Source: Breoghania sp.
Lineage (GTDB): Bacteria > Pseudomonadota > Alphaproteobacteria > Rhizobiales > Stappiaceae
Direction: 5' to 3'
NCBI RefSeq assembly: GCF_030066895.1
Contig: NZ_JASJAV010000003.1
Span: forward strand, 1-64,000
Length of the DNA: 64,000 nt
Part shown: positions 19,024 through 29,310 of the stretch, piece after piece
Layout: every line of letters starts with the position of its first letter
Numbering within the stretch: the stretch's first letter is position 1
The notes under the pieces: model-generated
Database searches by the model: none
What the model saw: only the letters and a program-made list of their open reading frames with translations
What the model was told of the DNA's origin: nothing
Program-made: the position numbers and the translations under genes

Positions 19024-20388
19024 TCACGCGAACCGCACTTCCTCCGTCGCAGCTGCGGAATCCTCTGCACTCTCCAGCGCAATGCGCGGCCATACGATCT
19101 GCACGACCGCGCCTCCCTCCAGGCTATTGCGCAACGACAGGCGAGCGCTCGTGCATTCGAGCAACGTCTTGGCGATGAAGAAACCAAGACCGAGGCCGCC
19201 GGCATTCGCCTGGGCGGCCACCTCCGTCGGCCGCGCCCGCGAGCGCGCCCGCGTCGTGACATAAGGTTCACCGATCCGATCGATCACTTCATCGGCGAAG
19301 CCCGGTCCGTCATCGGCGATGGTGACAGACACGTTCGCATCGCTCCAGTTCAGCCGGACACTGACGGCGCTGGATGCGAAATCGACAGCGTTTTCCAGAA
19401 GATTGCCGAGCCCGTAGAGGATTGAGGCATTGCGCCGGACCGTCGGCTCGCCCTCGTCGCTTTCCTTGATGATGGTGATGGTGACGCCGAAAGCGCGATG
19501 CGGATCCGCCACCTCTTTGACCAGATGCGACAGGCGCAGGCTCAGGAACGACTGATCGCTGGAAAGCGAGGTGAGCTTGCGCAGGATCTCGCGGCAACGG
19601 TCACCCTGGCTGCGGATCAGGGTGACGTCCTCACGCTGGCTGCTGCCTTCCGGCAGATCCATTTCCAGTTCCTTTGCGGTGAGCACGATGGTCGCCAGCG
19701 GCGTGCCGAGTTCGTGCGCGGCAGCCGCCGCCAGACCGTCAAGGGCGTGAAGATGCTGCTCGCGTTCCAGCGTCAGTTCGGTGGCTACAAGCGCTTGCGA
19801 CAACTGCCGCGCCTCGGCGGCCACCTGGAACGTGTAGAAGGCGAGGATGGCGAGGATGGCGACAAGCGCCGTCCACACGCCGAACTGATAGATGCCGAGA
19901 AGTTCGAAAACCTCGCCTTCCTGCCAGGGCAGAGGCAACTGGTAGAAGGCGAGAAGACTTGCGGCGATCACCACGACCCCGCCGAGCGCGACCGTGTCGC
20001 GGGGAGGAAGGGCTGCGGCAGAAACCGTGACGGGCACGAGCAGCAGCAACGAGAAGGGATTGCCCAGCCCGCCGGTCATGAACAGCAGGCCGGAAAGTTG
20101 CAGGACGTTGTAACAAAGCAACACGGCGGCCCAACGTTGCGGCAGGCGCTGCACCTTGGCGCGCACGAGCTTCAGAAACAGGTTGAGCCAGGCCAACAGC
20201 GCAATCAGCGCGAAGACCAGGCCCAGAGGAACCTTGAAGCCGAACCCGTAATTCACGACGAGAACCGCCGCCGTCTGCCCGGCAATCACCAGCCAGCGCA
20301 GCCGAACCAGCGTATCGAGCTTCAGCAGCCTTTCGCCGAAATCATTGCGGGCAGGGGCTGTGCCGAACACGAAGGCTCTGTTTCGCAT
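19024..20388 (-). CDS. actS: Redox sensor histidine kinase ActS/RegB
   Basis: Membrane sensor kinase that reads the redox state of the respiratory chain and phosphorylates ActR/RegA. The 454-residue protein has about six N-terminal helices (residues 30-190), including GLLFMTGGLGNPFSLLLLVP, which holds the GGxxNPF quinone-box conserved in RegB. The H-box is AAAHELGTPLATIVLTAKEL (His near 224); a Cys follows in QGDRCREILRKL, the position of the redox-active cysteine of RegB proteins. N-box NLLENAVDFA and G-box GLGLGFFIAKTLL are intact. It is a clean frame, directly upstream of the damaged actR. Confidence 0.93.
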   Translation of the reverse strand: MRNRAFVFGTAPARNDFGERLLKLDTLVRLRWLVIAGQTAAVLVVNYGFGFKVPLGLVFALIALLAWLNLFLKLVRAKVQRLPQRWAAVLLCYNVLQLSGLLFMTGGLGNPFSLLLLVPVTVSAAALPPRDTVALGGVVVIAASLLAFYQLPLPWQEGEVFELLGIYQFGVWTALVAILAILAFYTFQVAAEARQLSQALVATELTLEREQHLHALDGLAAAAAHELGTPLATIVLTAKELEMDLPEGSSQREDVTLIRSQGDRCREILRKLTSLSSDQSFLSLRLSHLVKEVADPHRAFGVTITIIKESDEGEPTVRRNASILYGLGNLLENAVDFASSAVSVRLNWSDANVSVTIADDGPGFADEVIDRIGEPYVTTRARSRARPTEVAAQANAGGLGLGFFIAKTLLECTSARLSLRNSLEGGAVVQIVWPRIALESAEDSAAATEEVRFA

Positions 20389-20624
20389 CGCTCAGAAAAT
20401 ATTTCTCTCTTCTGAATAGACCGCCTTGTCGCCTTACGCCAAGCCATTGTAATCCGACTATTTCATGGTGCCGTAACGGCATTTTTGCTTCAAACGACCG
20501 GTTTTGAGCCTTGTTGCGCGCCAGATCGCTTGTCTCACACCTGCCCGACATGGTAGCCAGCCGCATCGAGGCTGGCCCGTATCGCGGCCCGCCACCAGAA
20601 CCAACACATGGATAGCGACACTCG

Positions 20625-21101
20625 ATGAGCGACACGAACGAGCCCGCCGCGGGCACCCAGCAGCAGCAGCCCGCCATGAACATTCTGGTCCAGTACATCA
20701 AGGACCTCTCGTTCGAAAACCCGAACGCACCGGCGACGCTCCGCCCCAGTCAGCAGCAGCCGCAGCTCGACATCAACGTCAATGTCAGCGCGACCAAGCA
20801 CGAGGACGGTCAGTTCGAAGTGACCCTTTCGCTGGAAGCGAAGGCGGTGTCGAACGGTATGGCGATGTTTGCCGTGGAACTGGTTTATTGCAGCATCTTC
20901 CGCATCCAGGGCATCCCCGAGGAGCACATGCACCCCTTCGTGCTGATCGAGTGCCCGCGCATGCTCTTCCCCTTCGCGCGCCAGATCATTTCCGACTGCA
21001 CACGCAACGGCGGTTTCCCGCCGCTGATGATCGACCCAATCGATTTCGCCGCGCTCTACCGGCAGAACATGGCGCAGGGCAACACCCAGTCGCTGAACTG
21101 A
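20625..21101 (+). CDS. secB: Protein-export chaperone SecB
   Basis: Tetrameric cytosolic chaperone that keeps preproteins unfolded and passes them to SecA. Family core is clear: MNILVQYIKDLSFENPNAP, LDINVNVSATKHEDGQFEV, then CPRMLFPFARQIISDCTRNG and FPPLMIDPIDFAALYRQ. The Gln-rich N-terminus and 158-residue length are normal for alphaproteobacterial SecB. Divergent from actS, with its own terminator. Confidence 0.96.
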   Translation: MSDTNEPAAGTQQQQPAMNILVQYIKDLSFENPNAPATLRPSQQQPQLDINVNVSATKHEDGQFEVTLSLEAKAVSNGMAMFAVELVYCSIFRIQGIPEEHMHPFVLIECPRMLFPFARQIISDCTRNGGFPPLMIDPIDFAALYRQNMAQGNTQSLN

Positions 21102-21126
21102 TCGCCGCAAGCGGTCTGGAAAGATC

Positions 21127-21151
21127 AAGGGGCGCCGACGGCGCCCCTTTT
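21127..21151 (+). terminator. Rho-independent terminator after secB
   Basis: Ten-base stem aaggggcgcc/ggcgcccctt around a GAC loop followed by TT; it ends the secB transcript 26 bases after its stop. Confidence 0.82.
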
Positions 21152-21303
21152 CGTATTCGCTGATGCGTTCAAGGGCGCTTTTCGAGCGCGGCTTGTGGCT
21201 CATCCTTTGCGATGGGCGCAGGTAAGCCAATCACGAAAGCGGCCGTATCCGCCCCCTCTCCCCATGGGAGAGGTGAGTTCTGCCAAACACCCCGAAGTGC
21301 GCT

Positions 21304-22099
21304 CTACCCTTGCGCGGCGGCCTGTGCGGCTTCGCCGTTCAGCGGGTTTTTCGCCGACCAGGCGTAGCGGATCGTTTCCATGCGCATGGAGCGGGCGTCG
21401 AACAGGATCAAGCGATCGACGAGATCCTCGCCGAGCCCGACGATCTCCTTGATCACCTCCATCGCCTGCATGGTGCCGACGATGCCCGGCAAGGCGCCCA
21501 GCACGCCCGCGACGACGCAGGTCAGCAGCAATCCTTCCGGCGGCTGATCGGGGAAGAGGCAGCGATAGGTCGGGTTCGGCTTGCCGTCCGGCCCGTTGAG
21601 ATAGGGTTTCAGCGTCGTCAGGGACCCGTCGAACTGGCCGATAGCCGCCGTCACGAGCGGCCTTTTTGCGTAGAAAACAGGCATCGGACACGCAGTAGCG
21701 GGTGGTGAAGTTGTCCGAGCCGTCGGCGACGATGTCGTAGCCGGAAATCAGCGCTTGTGCGTTCTCTGCTGTAATGCGCGTCTTGTGCGCTTCCACGGTT
21801 ACATGCGGATTGAGGCGGGCGAGCGCTGCCTTGGCACTCTCCACCTTCGGCTGCCCGACCGCATCGGTGTCGTGGATGATCTGGCGCTGCAGGTTCGACA
21901 GCGAGACCTCGTCGTCATCGACGATGCCGATCGTGCCGACGCCCGCGGCGGCAAGATACTGAATGAGCGGGGCGCCGAGACCACCTGCGCCGATGATCAG
22001 CACGCGGGCGGCTTTCAACTTCTGCTGGCCGGGACCGCCCACATCGCGCAAGATGATATGTCGCGCGTAGCGTTCCAGTTCCTCAGGCGAAAGGGACAT
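21304..22099 (-). pseudogene. ThiF/MoeB/HesA-type sulfur-carrier adenylyltransferase, one frameshift
   Basis: E1-like enzyme that adenylates the C-terminal Gly of a ThiS- or MoaD-type sulfur carrier. The N-terminal half gives YARHIILRDVGGPGQQKLKA, the ATP-binding IGAGGLGAPLIQYLAAAGVG and VADGSDNFTTRYCVSDACF. One extra T in the run TGTTTTCTAC (about 21683) shifts the frame; the C-terminal half YAKRPLVTAAIGQFDGSLTT to AQAAAQG follows in the next frame and ends at 21304. Joined, it has about 265 residues, the normal length. A single homopolymer indel is the only lesion, so this is a weak case for real inactivation. It starts 8 bases after hrcA and is probably co-transcribed. Confidence 0.85.
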
Positions 22100-22107
22100 G
22101 AAAATTC

Positions 22108-23198
22108 CTATCCGAGCAGTCGGCTGACGGCCTTGGCGGTGTAATCGACCATGGGAATGACGCGCGCGTAGTTGACCCGCGTCGGCCCGATGACACCGAG
22201 AACGCCGACGATGCGCTGCTCCTTGTCGCGGTAGGGCGAGACGATCAGCGAGGAACCGGACAGCGAGAACAGCTTGTTCTCAGACCCGATGAAGATGCGA
22301 ACTCCCTCTCCGCGCTCCGCCGCTCCAAGAAGCTGGATCAACTCGCGCTTGCTTTCAAGGTCATCGAATAGCAGGCGAATTCGCTCCATGTCCTCTACCG
22401 TTGCGGCATCCAGGAGATTGGAACGGCCGCGCACGATCAGCGTGTCGTGGCGCCCGGTTTCGCTGCCCGCCCATGTCGCAAGTCCGGCATCGACGAGCTT
22501 GCGGGTCAACTCGTCGATTTCCGCCTGGCGCTGGTCCTGCAACGTTTCCAGCGCGGTGCGCGATTCCGACAGGGTACGGCCGCGGATATGAGCGTTGAGA
22601 TAGTTCGACGCCTCCAACAGGGCGGACGCGGGCAGGCCTTCCGACAGGTTGATGATGCGGTTTCCACCGATCCGTCTTCCGCCACCAGCACGACCAGCGA
22701 CTTGGTCGGCTCCAGACGGACGAATTCGATGTGCTTCATGCGCGTGTCGGACTTGTGGGTGAGCACCACGCCAGCGCCGTGCGAGAGACCCGACAGCATC
22801 TGGCTGGCTTCGGTGAGCACCTGCTCAACGCCGCGCATGTCGCCCGATGCCTTGACGCGGGCCTCAATCGCCTCGCGTTCGTCGCGCGTCACATCGCCCA
22901 CCTCCAGCAGCACGTCGACGAAGAAGCGCAGGCCCAGTTCGGTCGGCAGGCGACCGGCGGAGGTGTGGGGCGCAAAGATCAGGCCGAGATGCTCCAGATC
23001 CGACATCACGTTGCGCACGGAGGCCGCCGACAGGCTCATCGGGAGAATGCGCGAAACGTTGCGCGATCCCACGGGTTCGCCGGTTTCCAGATAGCTTTCG
23101 ACGATGGAGCGAAAGATCTCGCGCGACCGGTCGTCCAGGTCGCGCAAGCCTCCGCCCGGGTTCTCGATGGAAATGGATGGCTTGCTCAGATCTTGCAT
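22108..23198 (-). pseudogene. hrcA: Heat-inducible transcription repressor HrcA, one frameshift
   Basis: Repressor of groESL and other chaperone genes that binds CIRCE operators and depends on GroEL for folding. The winged-helix N-terminus is intact ([20 protein letters not shown], then [18 protein letters not shown]). At about 22663 one A is missing from the run in GTGGAAACCGC, turning [10 protein letters not shown] into a wrong frame. The remainder ([20 protein letters not shown] to [20 protein letters not shown]) is in the next frame and ends at 22108. Joined length is about 363 residues, as normal. Truncation after about 180 residues would remove the dimerisation/GroEL-responsive part. 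No CIRCE element is visible upstream, and grpE is not adjacent. Confidence 0.88.
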
Positions 23199-23434
23199 GT
23201 TCTTCTCTCAAAGCCCCGATTAGATGCCCGATGGAACGGACAACCCGGTGGGCAACCGGATTGACGATATTTAGTCCCAAATGACGACAAGTGGGCAAGG
23301 GCCCTTTACGCACCTTGTCCGGCGCGGCTACAAGGCAGCCAATGATCCCGGCGCGGCCCTCGTTCGCCGCCCGAAAGGGCGAGCGCCCGTCGCATCGGAA
23401 AACCAGGGGCGGCCCGCCGAAACGGAGAGCTTGC

Positions 23435-24148
23435 ATGCGACCTTCCAAACGCGCCGAAGACGAACTCAGGCCAGTAACCCTTGAACGCCGCGTGTCCAAG
23501 CACGCGGAAGGCTCCTGCCTGGTCAAGTTCGGCGATACGCACGTCCTGTGTACGGCAAGCCTCGAAGAGCGCGTTCCGCCCTGGTTGCGCGGTCAGGCCC
23601 GCGGCTGGGTGACCGCCGAATACGGCATGCTGCCGCGCGCCACCGGCGAGCGCATGCGCCGCGAGGCGTCGGCCGGCAAGCAGTCCGGCCGCACCCAGGA
23701 AATCCAACGCCTGATCGGCCGTTCGCTTCGCGCCGTGGTCGATCTGGAAGCGCTGGGCGAGCGTCAGATCTCCGTCGATTGCGACGTGCTGCAGGCCGAT
23801 GGCGGCACCCGCACCGCCTCCATTACCGGTGCCTGGGTCGCGTTGCACGACTGCATCGAATGGATGCGGGCGCGCGACATGCTGACCAAGCCGGTGCTGA
23901 AGGATCACATCGCCGCGATTTCCTGCGGCATCTATGCCGGCAAGCCGGTCCTCGATCTCGACTATCTGGAGGACAGCGACGCCGACACGGACGCCAATTT
24001 CGTCATGACCGGCTCCGGCTGCCTCGTCGAGATCCAGGGGACGGCCGAAGGCGCGCCGTTCTCCGTCGCCGAATTCAATCACCTTCTGGAGCTGGCGCAG
24101 GGCGGCATTTCCCGCCTCGTCGACCTTCAGAAGATGGCGATCCTTTGA
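23435..24148 (+). CDS. rph: Ribonuclease PH
   Basis: Phosphate-dependent 3'-5' exoribonuclease that trims tRNA 3' ends. The start at 23435 ([20 protein letters not shown]) is chosen over upstream in-frame codons because the family begins there and a GGAGAG site lies 7 bases before. Motifs: [40 protein letters not shown] (RNA and phosphate binding), [20 protein letters not shown]. 237 residues, no lesion. It begins an rph-rdgB-hemW operon, divergent from hrcA, an order shared with many rhizobia. Confidence 0.95.
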   Translation: MRPSKRAEDELRPVTLERRVSKHAEGSCLVKFGDTHVLCTASLEERVPPWLRGQARGWVTAEYGMLPRATGERMRREASAGKQSGRTQEIQRLIGRSLRAVVDLEALGERQISVDCDVLQADGGTRTASITGAWVALHDCIEWMRARDMLTKPVLKDHIAAISCGIYAGKPVLDLDYLEDSDADTDANFVMTGSGCLVEIQGTAEGAPFSVAEFNHLLELAQGGISRLVDLQKMAIL

Positions 24149-24158
24149 GGATTTCGCA

Positions 24159-24812
24159 ATGACCGCTCGTACGCTTACGCCCGGCCATCTCGTGCTTGCC
24201 AGCCACAACAAGGGCAAGCTCCGCGAGATCCGTGCGCTGGTGGAGCCGTTCGGCATGGAAGTTGTCTCCGCCGGAGATCTTGGCCTGCCCGAGCCGGAAG
24301 AGACGGGCACTACGTTCGAGGCGAACTCGGAACTGAAGGCCCGCGCGGCGTCAACGGCTGCCGACCTGCCCGCGCTTGCCGACGATTCCGGCCTTGCGGT
24401 CGATGCGCTGGGCGGCGATCCGGGCATCTATTCCGCACGCTGGGCGGGGCCTGAGAAGGACTTCGCCATGGCCATGCGCAACGTGGAGGAAAAGCTCCAG
24501 CAGGCGGGAGCCACAAGCCCGGACAAACGCACTGCGCGTTTCGTCTGCGTGTTGTGTCTTGCCTGGCCGGACGGCCACATGGAGACGTTTCGCGGCGAGA
24601 TCGAAGGCACGATGGTCTGGCCGCCGCGCGGTGATCAGGGTTTCGACTACGATCCCGCCTTTCAGCCGGAAGACCATGAGCGCACCTTCGGCGAGATGAG
24701 CGCGGAGGAAAAGCACGGCCGGACGTCGGGCGATGCCAATCCACTGTCGCATCGCGCCCGCGCCTTCAAGCTTTTCGCCGACGCCTGCCTGGAGCCTGCA
24801 CGCGCCAAATGA
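24159..24812 (+). CDS. rdgB: RdgB/HAM1-type XTP/dITP pyrophosphatase
   Basis: House-cleaning enzyme hydrolysing dITP, XTP and ITP to monophosphates. The N-terminal [20 protein letters not shown] holds the SHNxGKxxE substrate loop; [20 protein letters not shown] is the catalytic Asp block, [10 protein letters not shown] replaces the common GFGYDPxF, and [15 protein letters not shown] closes the fold. It starts 10 bases after rph and its stop overlaps the hemW start by four bases (ATGA), so the three genes are translationally linked. The G-to-D variant in GFDYDP is a mild oddity with no clear effect. Confidence 0.94.
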   Translation: MTARTLTPGHLVLASHNKGKLREIRALVEPFGMEVVSAGDLGLPEPEETGTTFEANSELKARAASTAADLPALADDSGLAVDALGGDPGIYSARWAGPEKDFAMAMRNVEEKLQQAGATSPDKRTARFVCVLCLAWPDGHMETFRGEIEGTMVWPPRGDQGFDYDPAFQPEDHERTFGEMSAEEKHGRTSGDANPLSHRARAFKLFADACLEPARAK

Positions 24813-25960
24813 CGCAAGACTCGGGATTTGGGATCTACATCCATTGGCCGTTCTGCGCGGCCAAATGCCCTTACTGCGACTTCAATTCCCACATTCGCCA
24901 TCAGGCGATCGATCAGGAGCGGTTTGCCCACGCCTTCGCGATCGAGTTTGCCCATTTCGGGGCCGAGACGCGCGGGCGCGAGGTCACGTCGATCTTTTTC
25001 GGCGGCGGCACGCCCTCCCTGATGAAACCGCAGACCGTGGAAGCCATTCTGAACTCGGTCGCGAAGAACTGGCGTTTGTCCGATACGGTCGAGATCTCGA
25101 TGGAGGCGAACCCGTCGAGTGTGGAGGCGGAACGCTTTCGCGACTATTGCACGGCGGGCGTCAATCGCGTCTCGCTGGGCGTTCAAGCGCTCAACGACCC
25201 TGATCTGCGCTTCCTCGGCCGACTGCACGACGTCGACACTGCGCTTCGCGCGATCGATATGGCGTGCGAGACCTTCCCGCGTCTCTCCTTCGATCTGATC
25301 TATGCCCGACCCGGCCAGACGCCGGAAGCCTGGCGCATGGAGCTTGAGAGGGCCATCGGGCTCGCCGCCGACCACCTGTCGCTCTATCAGCTCACCATCG
25401 AGCATGACACGCCCTTCTTCAAACTCTACGAAGCGGACAAGCTCGTCGTGCCCGATCCGGATGCTGCGGCCAATCTCTACGAGATGACGCTGTCGACCTG
25501 CGAAGCGCACAGCATGCCGGCCTACGAGATATCCAACCATGCGGTTCCGGGTGCGGAATGCCGGCACAATCTCGTCTACTGGCGTTACGGCGATTATGTC
25601 GGCGTCGGTCCGGGCGCGCATGGGCGCCTGACGGGTGGCAACGGCAAGCGCGCCACGGCCACCGAGCTTCACCCGGAAACCTGGCTGCAGAAGGTCGAGG
25701 AACGCGGGCACGGGATGGTCGAGGATCAGGTCCTGACCATGGAAGAGCAGGGCGACGAATACCTGATCATGGGGCTGAGGCTGAACGAGGGCGTGGACCT
25801 CGCCCGCTACGAGCGGCTGTCGGGCCGCAACCTCGATCCGCGCCGTCTCAACGACCTGATCTTCCACGGCATGGTGGAACGGATGGGCGACACCCGCGTG
25901 CGCGCCACCCACGACGGGTTCTTCGTGCTGGATGCCGTGGTGGCCGATCTGGTGGCCTGA
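24809..25960 (+). CDS. hemW: Radical SAM haem chaperone HemW (HemN-like)
   Basis: Radical SAM protein that binds haem and delivers it to respiratory enzymes; often misannotated as coproporphyrinogen oxidase. The N-terminal [20 protein letters not shown] gives the CxxxCxxC 4Fe-4S motif near residues 15-22, with FGGGTPSLM and [10 protein letters not shown] downstream. The single Cys between the two CxxC residues is absent, fitting HemW rather than HemN. 383 residues, last gene of the rph-rdgB-hemW operon, clean frame. Confidence 0.92.
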   Translation: MTQDSGFGIYIHWPFCAAKCPYCDFNSHIRHQAIDQERFAHAFAIEFAHFGAETRGREVTSIFFGGGTPSLMKPQTVEAILNSVAKNWRLSDTVEISMEANPSSVEAERFRDYCTAGVNRVSLGVQALNDPDLRFLGRLHDVDTALRAIDMACETFPRLSFDLIYARPGQTPEAWRMELERAIGLAADHLSLYQLTIEHDTPFFKLYEADKLVVPDPDAAANLYEMTLSTCEAHSMPAYEISNHAVPGAECRHNLVYWRYGDYVGVGPGAHGRLTGGNGKRATATELHPETWLQKVEERGHGMVEDQVLTMEEQGDEYLIMGLRLNEGVDLARYERLSGRNLDPRRLNDLIFHGMVERMGDTRVRATHDGFFVLDAVVADLVA

Positions 25961-25996
25961 GCGCGCGTGGCCGATTGGCCGCCCTGTTGAATTTGT

Positions 25997-26034
25997 GGCC
26001 CATACTTCGAGACGGGCGCTGGCGCGCCTTCCTC
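25997..26034. repeat. Copy of a dispersed intergenic repeat (half unit)
   Basis: ggcccatacttcgagacg followed by ggcgctggcgcgccttcctc. It matches the outer part of the inverted pair at 29311-29355 and 29398-29439 (cccatccttcgagacg...gcgcgcctcaggatgacg). It lies just after hemW. Confidence 0.65.
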
Positions 26035-26059
26035 AAAAAACCAATGATACGAGCACGGT

Positions 26060-26087
26060 TGTCATCCCCATGCAGGCGGGGATGACA
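26060..26087. terminator. Hairpin downstream of hemW
   Basis: Perfect ten-base inverted repeat tgtcatcccc/ggggatgaca with an 8-base loop, about 100 bases after the hemW stop. There is no T-run, so it may be a REP-like element or an RNA-stabilising hairpin rather than a true terminator. Confidence 0.5.
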
Positions 26088-26300
26088 GTCTTGGACAAAA
26101 TGTGCCTTGTTCTAGGCTTAATTCCGGGAAGAACGGGCCGTGAATATCTCTCCGAAATCCCTTCCAAGCCATTTCCTTAGGCGGTTTACTTTCTGCCTTA
26201 CCCTTAGGCAATTACCTGCTCCTGCGTCGCTTTCGGTTGGGCTTGCCGTGCTTCTGATTTTAACATGTTGCATTGCGAAAATGACGCAGGGGTTTCCGGC

Positions 26301-27906
26301 ATGGACCTTCGGGATTTCATTCAGGTGTCGTACTATCACCTATACGAGTTGAACCACGCGGCGCTCAGCCCGATGCGGGCGGCGGTCGACGTGACCCTTC
26401 TCTATTTCAAGAACCCGCTCAATCCCGCCGCTCACACCCCGGCCGGGCGCAACGTGGCGGCGGCGTGCGAGTTGTTCGAGCGCGTAACCCGGCGCTACGG
26501 GAAACCGTCCTTCGGCCTGGACTCCGTCCAGGTGAGTGGCGTGCATGTGCCGGTGCATGAGGAAGTCGTCTGACAACGGCCGTTCTGTCGGCTGATCCGC
26601 TTCCGGCGCAATCTGGAAAAGCCGCGCAACGATCCCAAGCTGCTGATCGTGGCGCCCTGCCCGGCCACTACGCGACCCTGCTGCGCGGTACGGTGGAAGT
26701 TTTCCTGCCGACCCATGAGGTCTACATCACCGACTGGATCGACGCCCGTCAGGTGCCGCTGTCGGACGGCAGTTTCGATCTCGACGACTATATCGACTAC
26801 GTCATCTCGATGCTGCACCGGCTGGGCGGAGAGACGCACGTGATGGCGGTCTGTCAGCCCGCCGTGCCGGTGCTGGCGGCAGTCTCCGTGATGGAGGCAG
26901 ACGGGGATCCGTACGCGCCCAACACGATGACGCTGATGGGCGGCCCAATCGACACCCGCGAGAGCCCCACCGCCGTCAACGATCTGGCGGTCGCCAACGG
27001 GATCGACTGGTTCCATCATGCAGGTGCCGTTTCCCCATCCCGGCTTCATACGCGAGGTCTATCCGGGCTTTCTGCAGCTTTCGGGCTTCATGAGCATGAA
27101 TCTCGACCGCCATCTCACCGCCCATCACGAGTTCTTCAACCATCTCGTGTCCGGCGACGGCGACAGCGCGGAAAAGCACCGCGATTTCTACGACGAATAT
27201 CTGGCGGTGATGGACCTGACGGCGGAGTTCTATCTGCAGACGGTGGAGACGCTCTTCATCGATCATGCCCTGCCGAGGGGCGAGATGATGCACCGCGACC
27301 AGCCCATCGAGCCGTCCGCCATCCGCAACACGGCCCTTTTGACCATGGAAGGCGAGAAGGACGACATTTCCGGCATCGGCCAGACCTACGCGGCACACAC
27401 GCTGTGCACCAACCCGACGACAAGCGTCGCCATTACATGCAGGAGGCCGTCAGCCACTACGGCGTTTTCAACAGGTCCCGGTTCCGTTCCGAAATCGCGC
27501 CGCGCATCGCCGATTTCATCCGCTCCAACCGTACGCCCGTGGGCGAAGCGAGCCCCCCGCGCGCGCGTCAGGCCTGTTGCCGTCTCCGCCGCGGGCAGGA
27601 CATCGCCCCGCCCCCACTCCGGCACAGGAACCGGCCGCCAAGCCCGCTGCGGCGCGATTGCAGGCCGTTCCCGCCGGACTTGCCGCCATCGCTCTTGCCG
27701 CGCCTGAAGGGGAGGCGGACGATCTGAAACGCATTTCCGGCATCGAACCGAAACTGAAAACGGCATTGAACGGGGTCGGGATCTATCATCTGCGCCAGAT
27801 CGCGGCGCTGAGCGAGGCGCAGCTTGCCGAGCTCGACGATAAACTCACCCTGCGCGGTCGCGCCGCCCGCGACGGCTGGATCCGTCAGGCCAAGGCTCTG
27901 GCGTAA
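26301..27906 (+). pseudogene. phaZ: Polyhydroxyalkanoate depolymerase (PhaZ) with C-terminal helix-hairpin-helix extension, at least five lesions
   Basis: Intracellular PHB depolymerase that mobilises carbon-storage granules. The first frame reads MDLRDFIQVSYYHLYELNHA to GVHVPVHEEVV, then TGA at 26571-26573 where the family has Trp (VVWQRPFCRL continues in frame). Near 26655 the frame shifts and GHYATLLRGTVEVFLPTHEV to VCQPAVPVLAAVSVMEADGD follows. Near 27015 a short deletion joins DWF to MQVPFPHPGFIREVYPGFLQ in another frame; near 27405 it shifts back for HYGVFNRSRFRSEIAPRIAD. A Pro/Ala linker then leads, in a further frame, to DDLKRISGIEPKLKTALNGV, a helix-hairpin-helix domain ending at 27906. 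The CQP nucleophile region resembles the family. With at least five lesions it is not functional. The helix-hairpin-helix tail is unusual for PhaZ. Confidence 0.85.
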
Positions 27907-28059
27907 GCAAAATAGGCCCCAACGGCGGGAATCCGCCGCTTGTGTCCTTGAAACGTCTTGCCCCCGCCCCCAGCTGCCATTCTGGGTTGGGTAACCTGGG
28001 AAAAGACGATGACGCAGTGCGGATCGTTTCGTACCGCCTGAACACCGTTGACGGTCGAC

Positions 28060-28408
28060 ATGATCGTCCTCGGTTTCGTATTCTTCTGGCCGCTAGGGCT
28101 GGCGATGCTGATCTATGCCGTGTGGAGCGCGCGGCGGAACAGGGCGTTTCGCAGTGTTCCCGGCGAGTTTCGCGACGGCGTACGCAATCTGCGCGAGGAA
28201 TTCTGCACGTCGCGGCGGGACAATCGTTCATCGGTTGACGATGACGAGGCCGAACGGCAGCGCCAGGAGGAAGGAGGAAGAACGGCGCAGTCACGAGAAG
28301 ATGCGGGTGGAATTTGACGCCTATCTCGACCATCTGCGCCATGCCCGCGAGCGCGAGGAATTCGATCACTACATGGCCGAGCGCCGAGACGGGAAGACAG
28401 CGGCGTAA
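28060..28408 (+). pseudogene. DUF2852 small membrane protein, frameshifted
   Basis: Begins MIVLGFVFFWPLGLAMLIYA, a single transmembrane segment typical of DUF2852, followed by a polar, Arg-rich cytosolic tail. Near 28275 (RQRQEE repeat region) the frame shifts; the expected tail RRSHEKMRVEFDAYLDHLRH and REEFDHYMAERRDGKTAA is in the other frame and ends at 28408. Homologues usually have some residues before the membrane segment, so the true start may lie upstream in damaged sequence. Function unknown. Confidence 0.7.
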
Positions 28409-28518
28409 TCCAAGCGCCGTCAGGCTCCGCGAACAGCGACGGAATACCGTTCGGTAACCGGGTGAGACGGCGATAATTAACCGTCTCGAATCGCCCAGGC
28501 TCTCATGCGGATCCGCCG

Positions 28519-29271
28519 ATGCGTTTCTTCCCCCCCGGCCGTGCGGAGCCGGATCACATCATGCTCGATATCGAGGGCCGTCCGGTCCGCGTTGAGGTGC
28601 GCCGCAATGCGCGCGCGCGCCGCTATACGCTGCGCCTGGCCGCATCCGGCGGCAATCCCGTCCTGACGATCCCCGATCGCGGCACCTTCAAGACCGCCAG
28701 CACCTTTGCCGAAGACCATCGCGGCTGGCTTGCGGACAGCATGAAGAAGATGCCGGAAGCGCAGCCCTTTTGCGCCGGAGGCACCGTGCCACTGCGCGGG
28801 GTCCCGCATCTGATCGATCAGCGCCCCACCGCGCGCGGCACCGTCCGGACAGAGAAGACGGAAGAGGGCCTGAGCCTCGTCGTTTGCGGGGAGGAGCCCT
28901 ATCTGGCCCGCCGCCTGACGGACTACCTGAAACGCGAAGCCCGGCGGGATCTGAGCGCGGCCGTGGAGCACCATGCGACGACGCTCGCCCGTCTGCATGC
29001 CACGAACCGCAAGCCGACGGGCCTTTCCATCCGCGACACGCGCTCGCGCTGGGGATCATGCACGGCGAAGGGCAAGCTCAACTTTTCCTGGCGGCTGATC
29101 CTCGCCCCGCCCTTCGTGCTCGACTACGTCGCCGCGCACGAGGTGGCGCATCTCGTCGAAATGAACCATTCCGACCGCTTCTGGGCAGTGACGCACGATC
29201 TCTTCGCGGAGACGGAGAGGGCACGGAAATGGCTCAGACGATACGGCAACGAGCTGCATAGCTACGGGTGA
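28519..29271 (+). CDS. YgjP-like (SprT/M48-type) zinc metallopeptidase
   Basis: Predicted metal-dependent hydrolase of the YgjP/DUF45 family. The catalytic HExxH is in AAHEVAHLVEMNHSDRFWAV (residues about 208-227), preceded by the family hallmark TRSRWGSCTAKGKLNFSWRL near 178-196. Length 250 aa and RRNARARRYTLRLAASGG near the N-terminus fit. No signal peptide is seen, so it is cytosolic. The start may be 28519 or the ATG at 28561. The frame is clean; biological substrate unknown. Confidence 0.9.
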   Translation: MRFFPPGRAEPDHIMLDIEGRPVRVEVRRNARARRYTLRLAASGGNPVLTIPDRGTFKTASTFAEDHRGWLADSMKKMPEAQPFCAGGTVPLRGVPHLIDQRPTARGTVRTEKTEEGLSLVVCGEEPYLARRLTDYLKREARRDLSAAVEHHATTLARLHATNRKPTGLSIRDTRSRWGSCTAKGKLNFSWRLILAPPFVLDYVAAHEVAHLVEMNHSDRFWAVTHDLFAETERARKWLRRYGNELHSYG

Positions 29272-29310
29272 GGGATGAAGGGGTTAGAGACAAGGTGACT
29301 GCGCCGTGCG

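Noticed and set aside
22108..23435. CIRCE operator upstream of hrcA
   Set aside because: I looked for TTAGCACTC-N9-GAGTGCTAA between hrcA and rph and did not find it.
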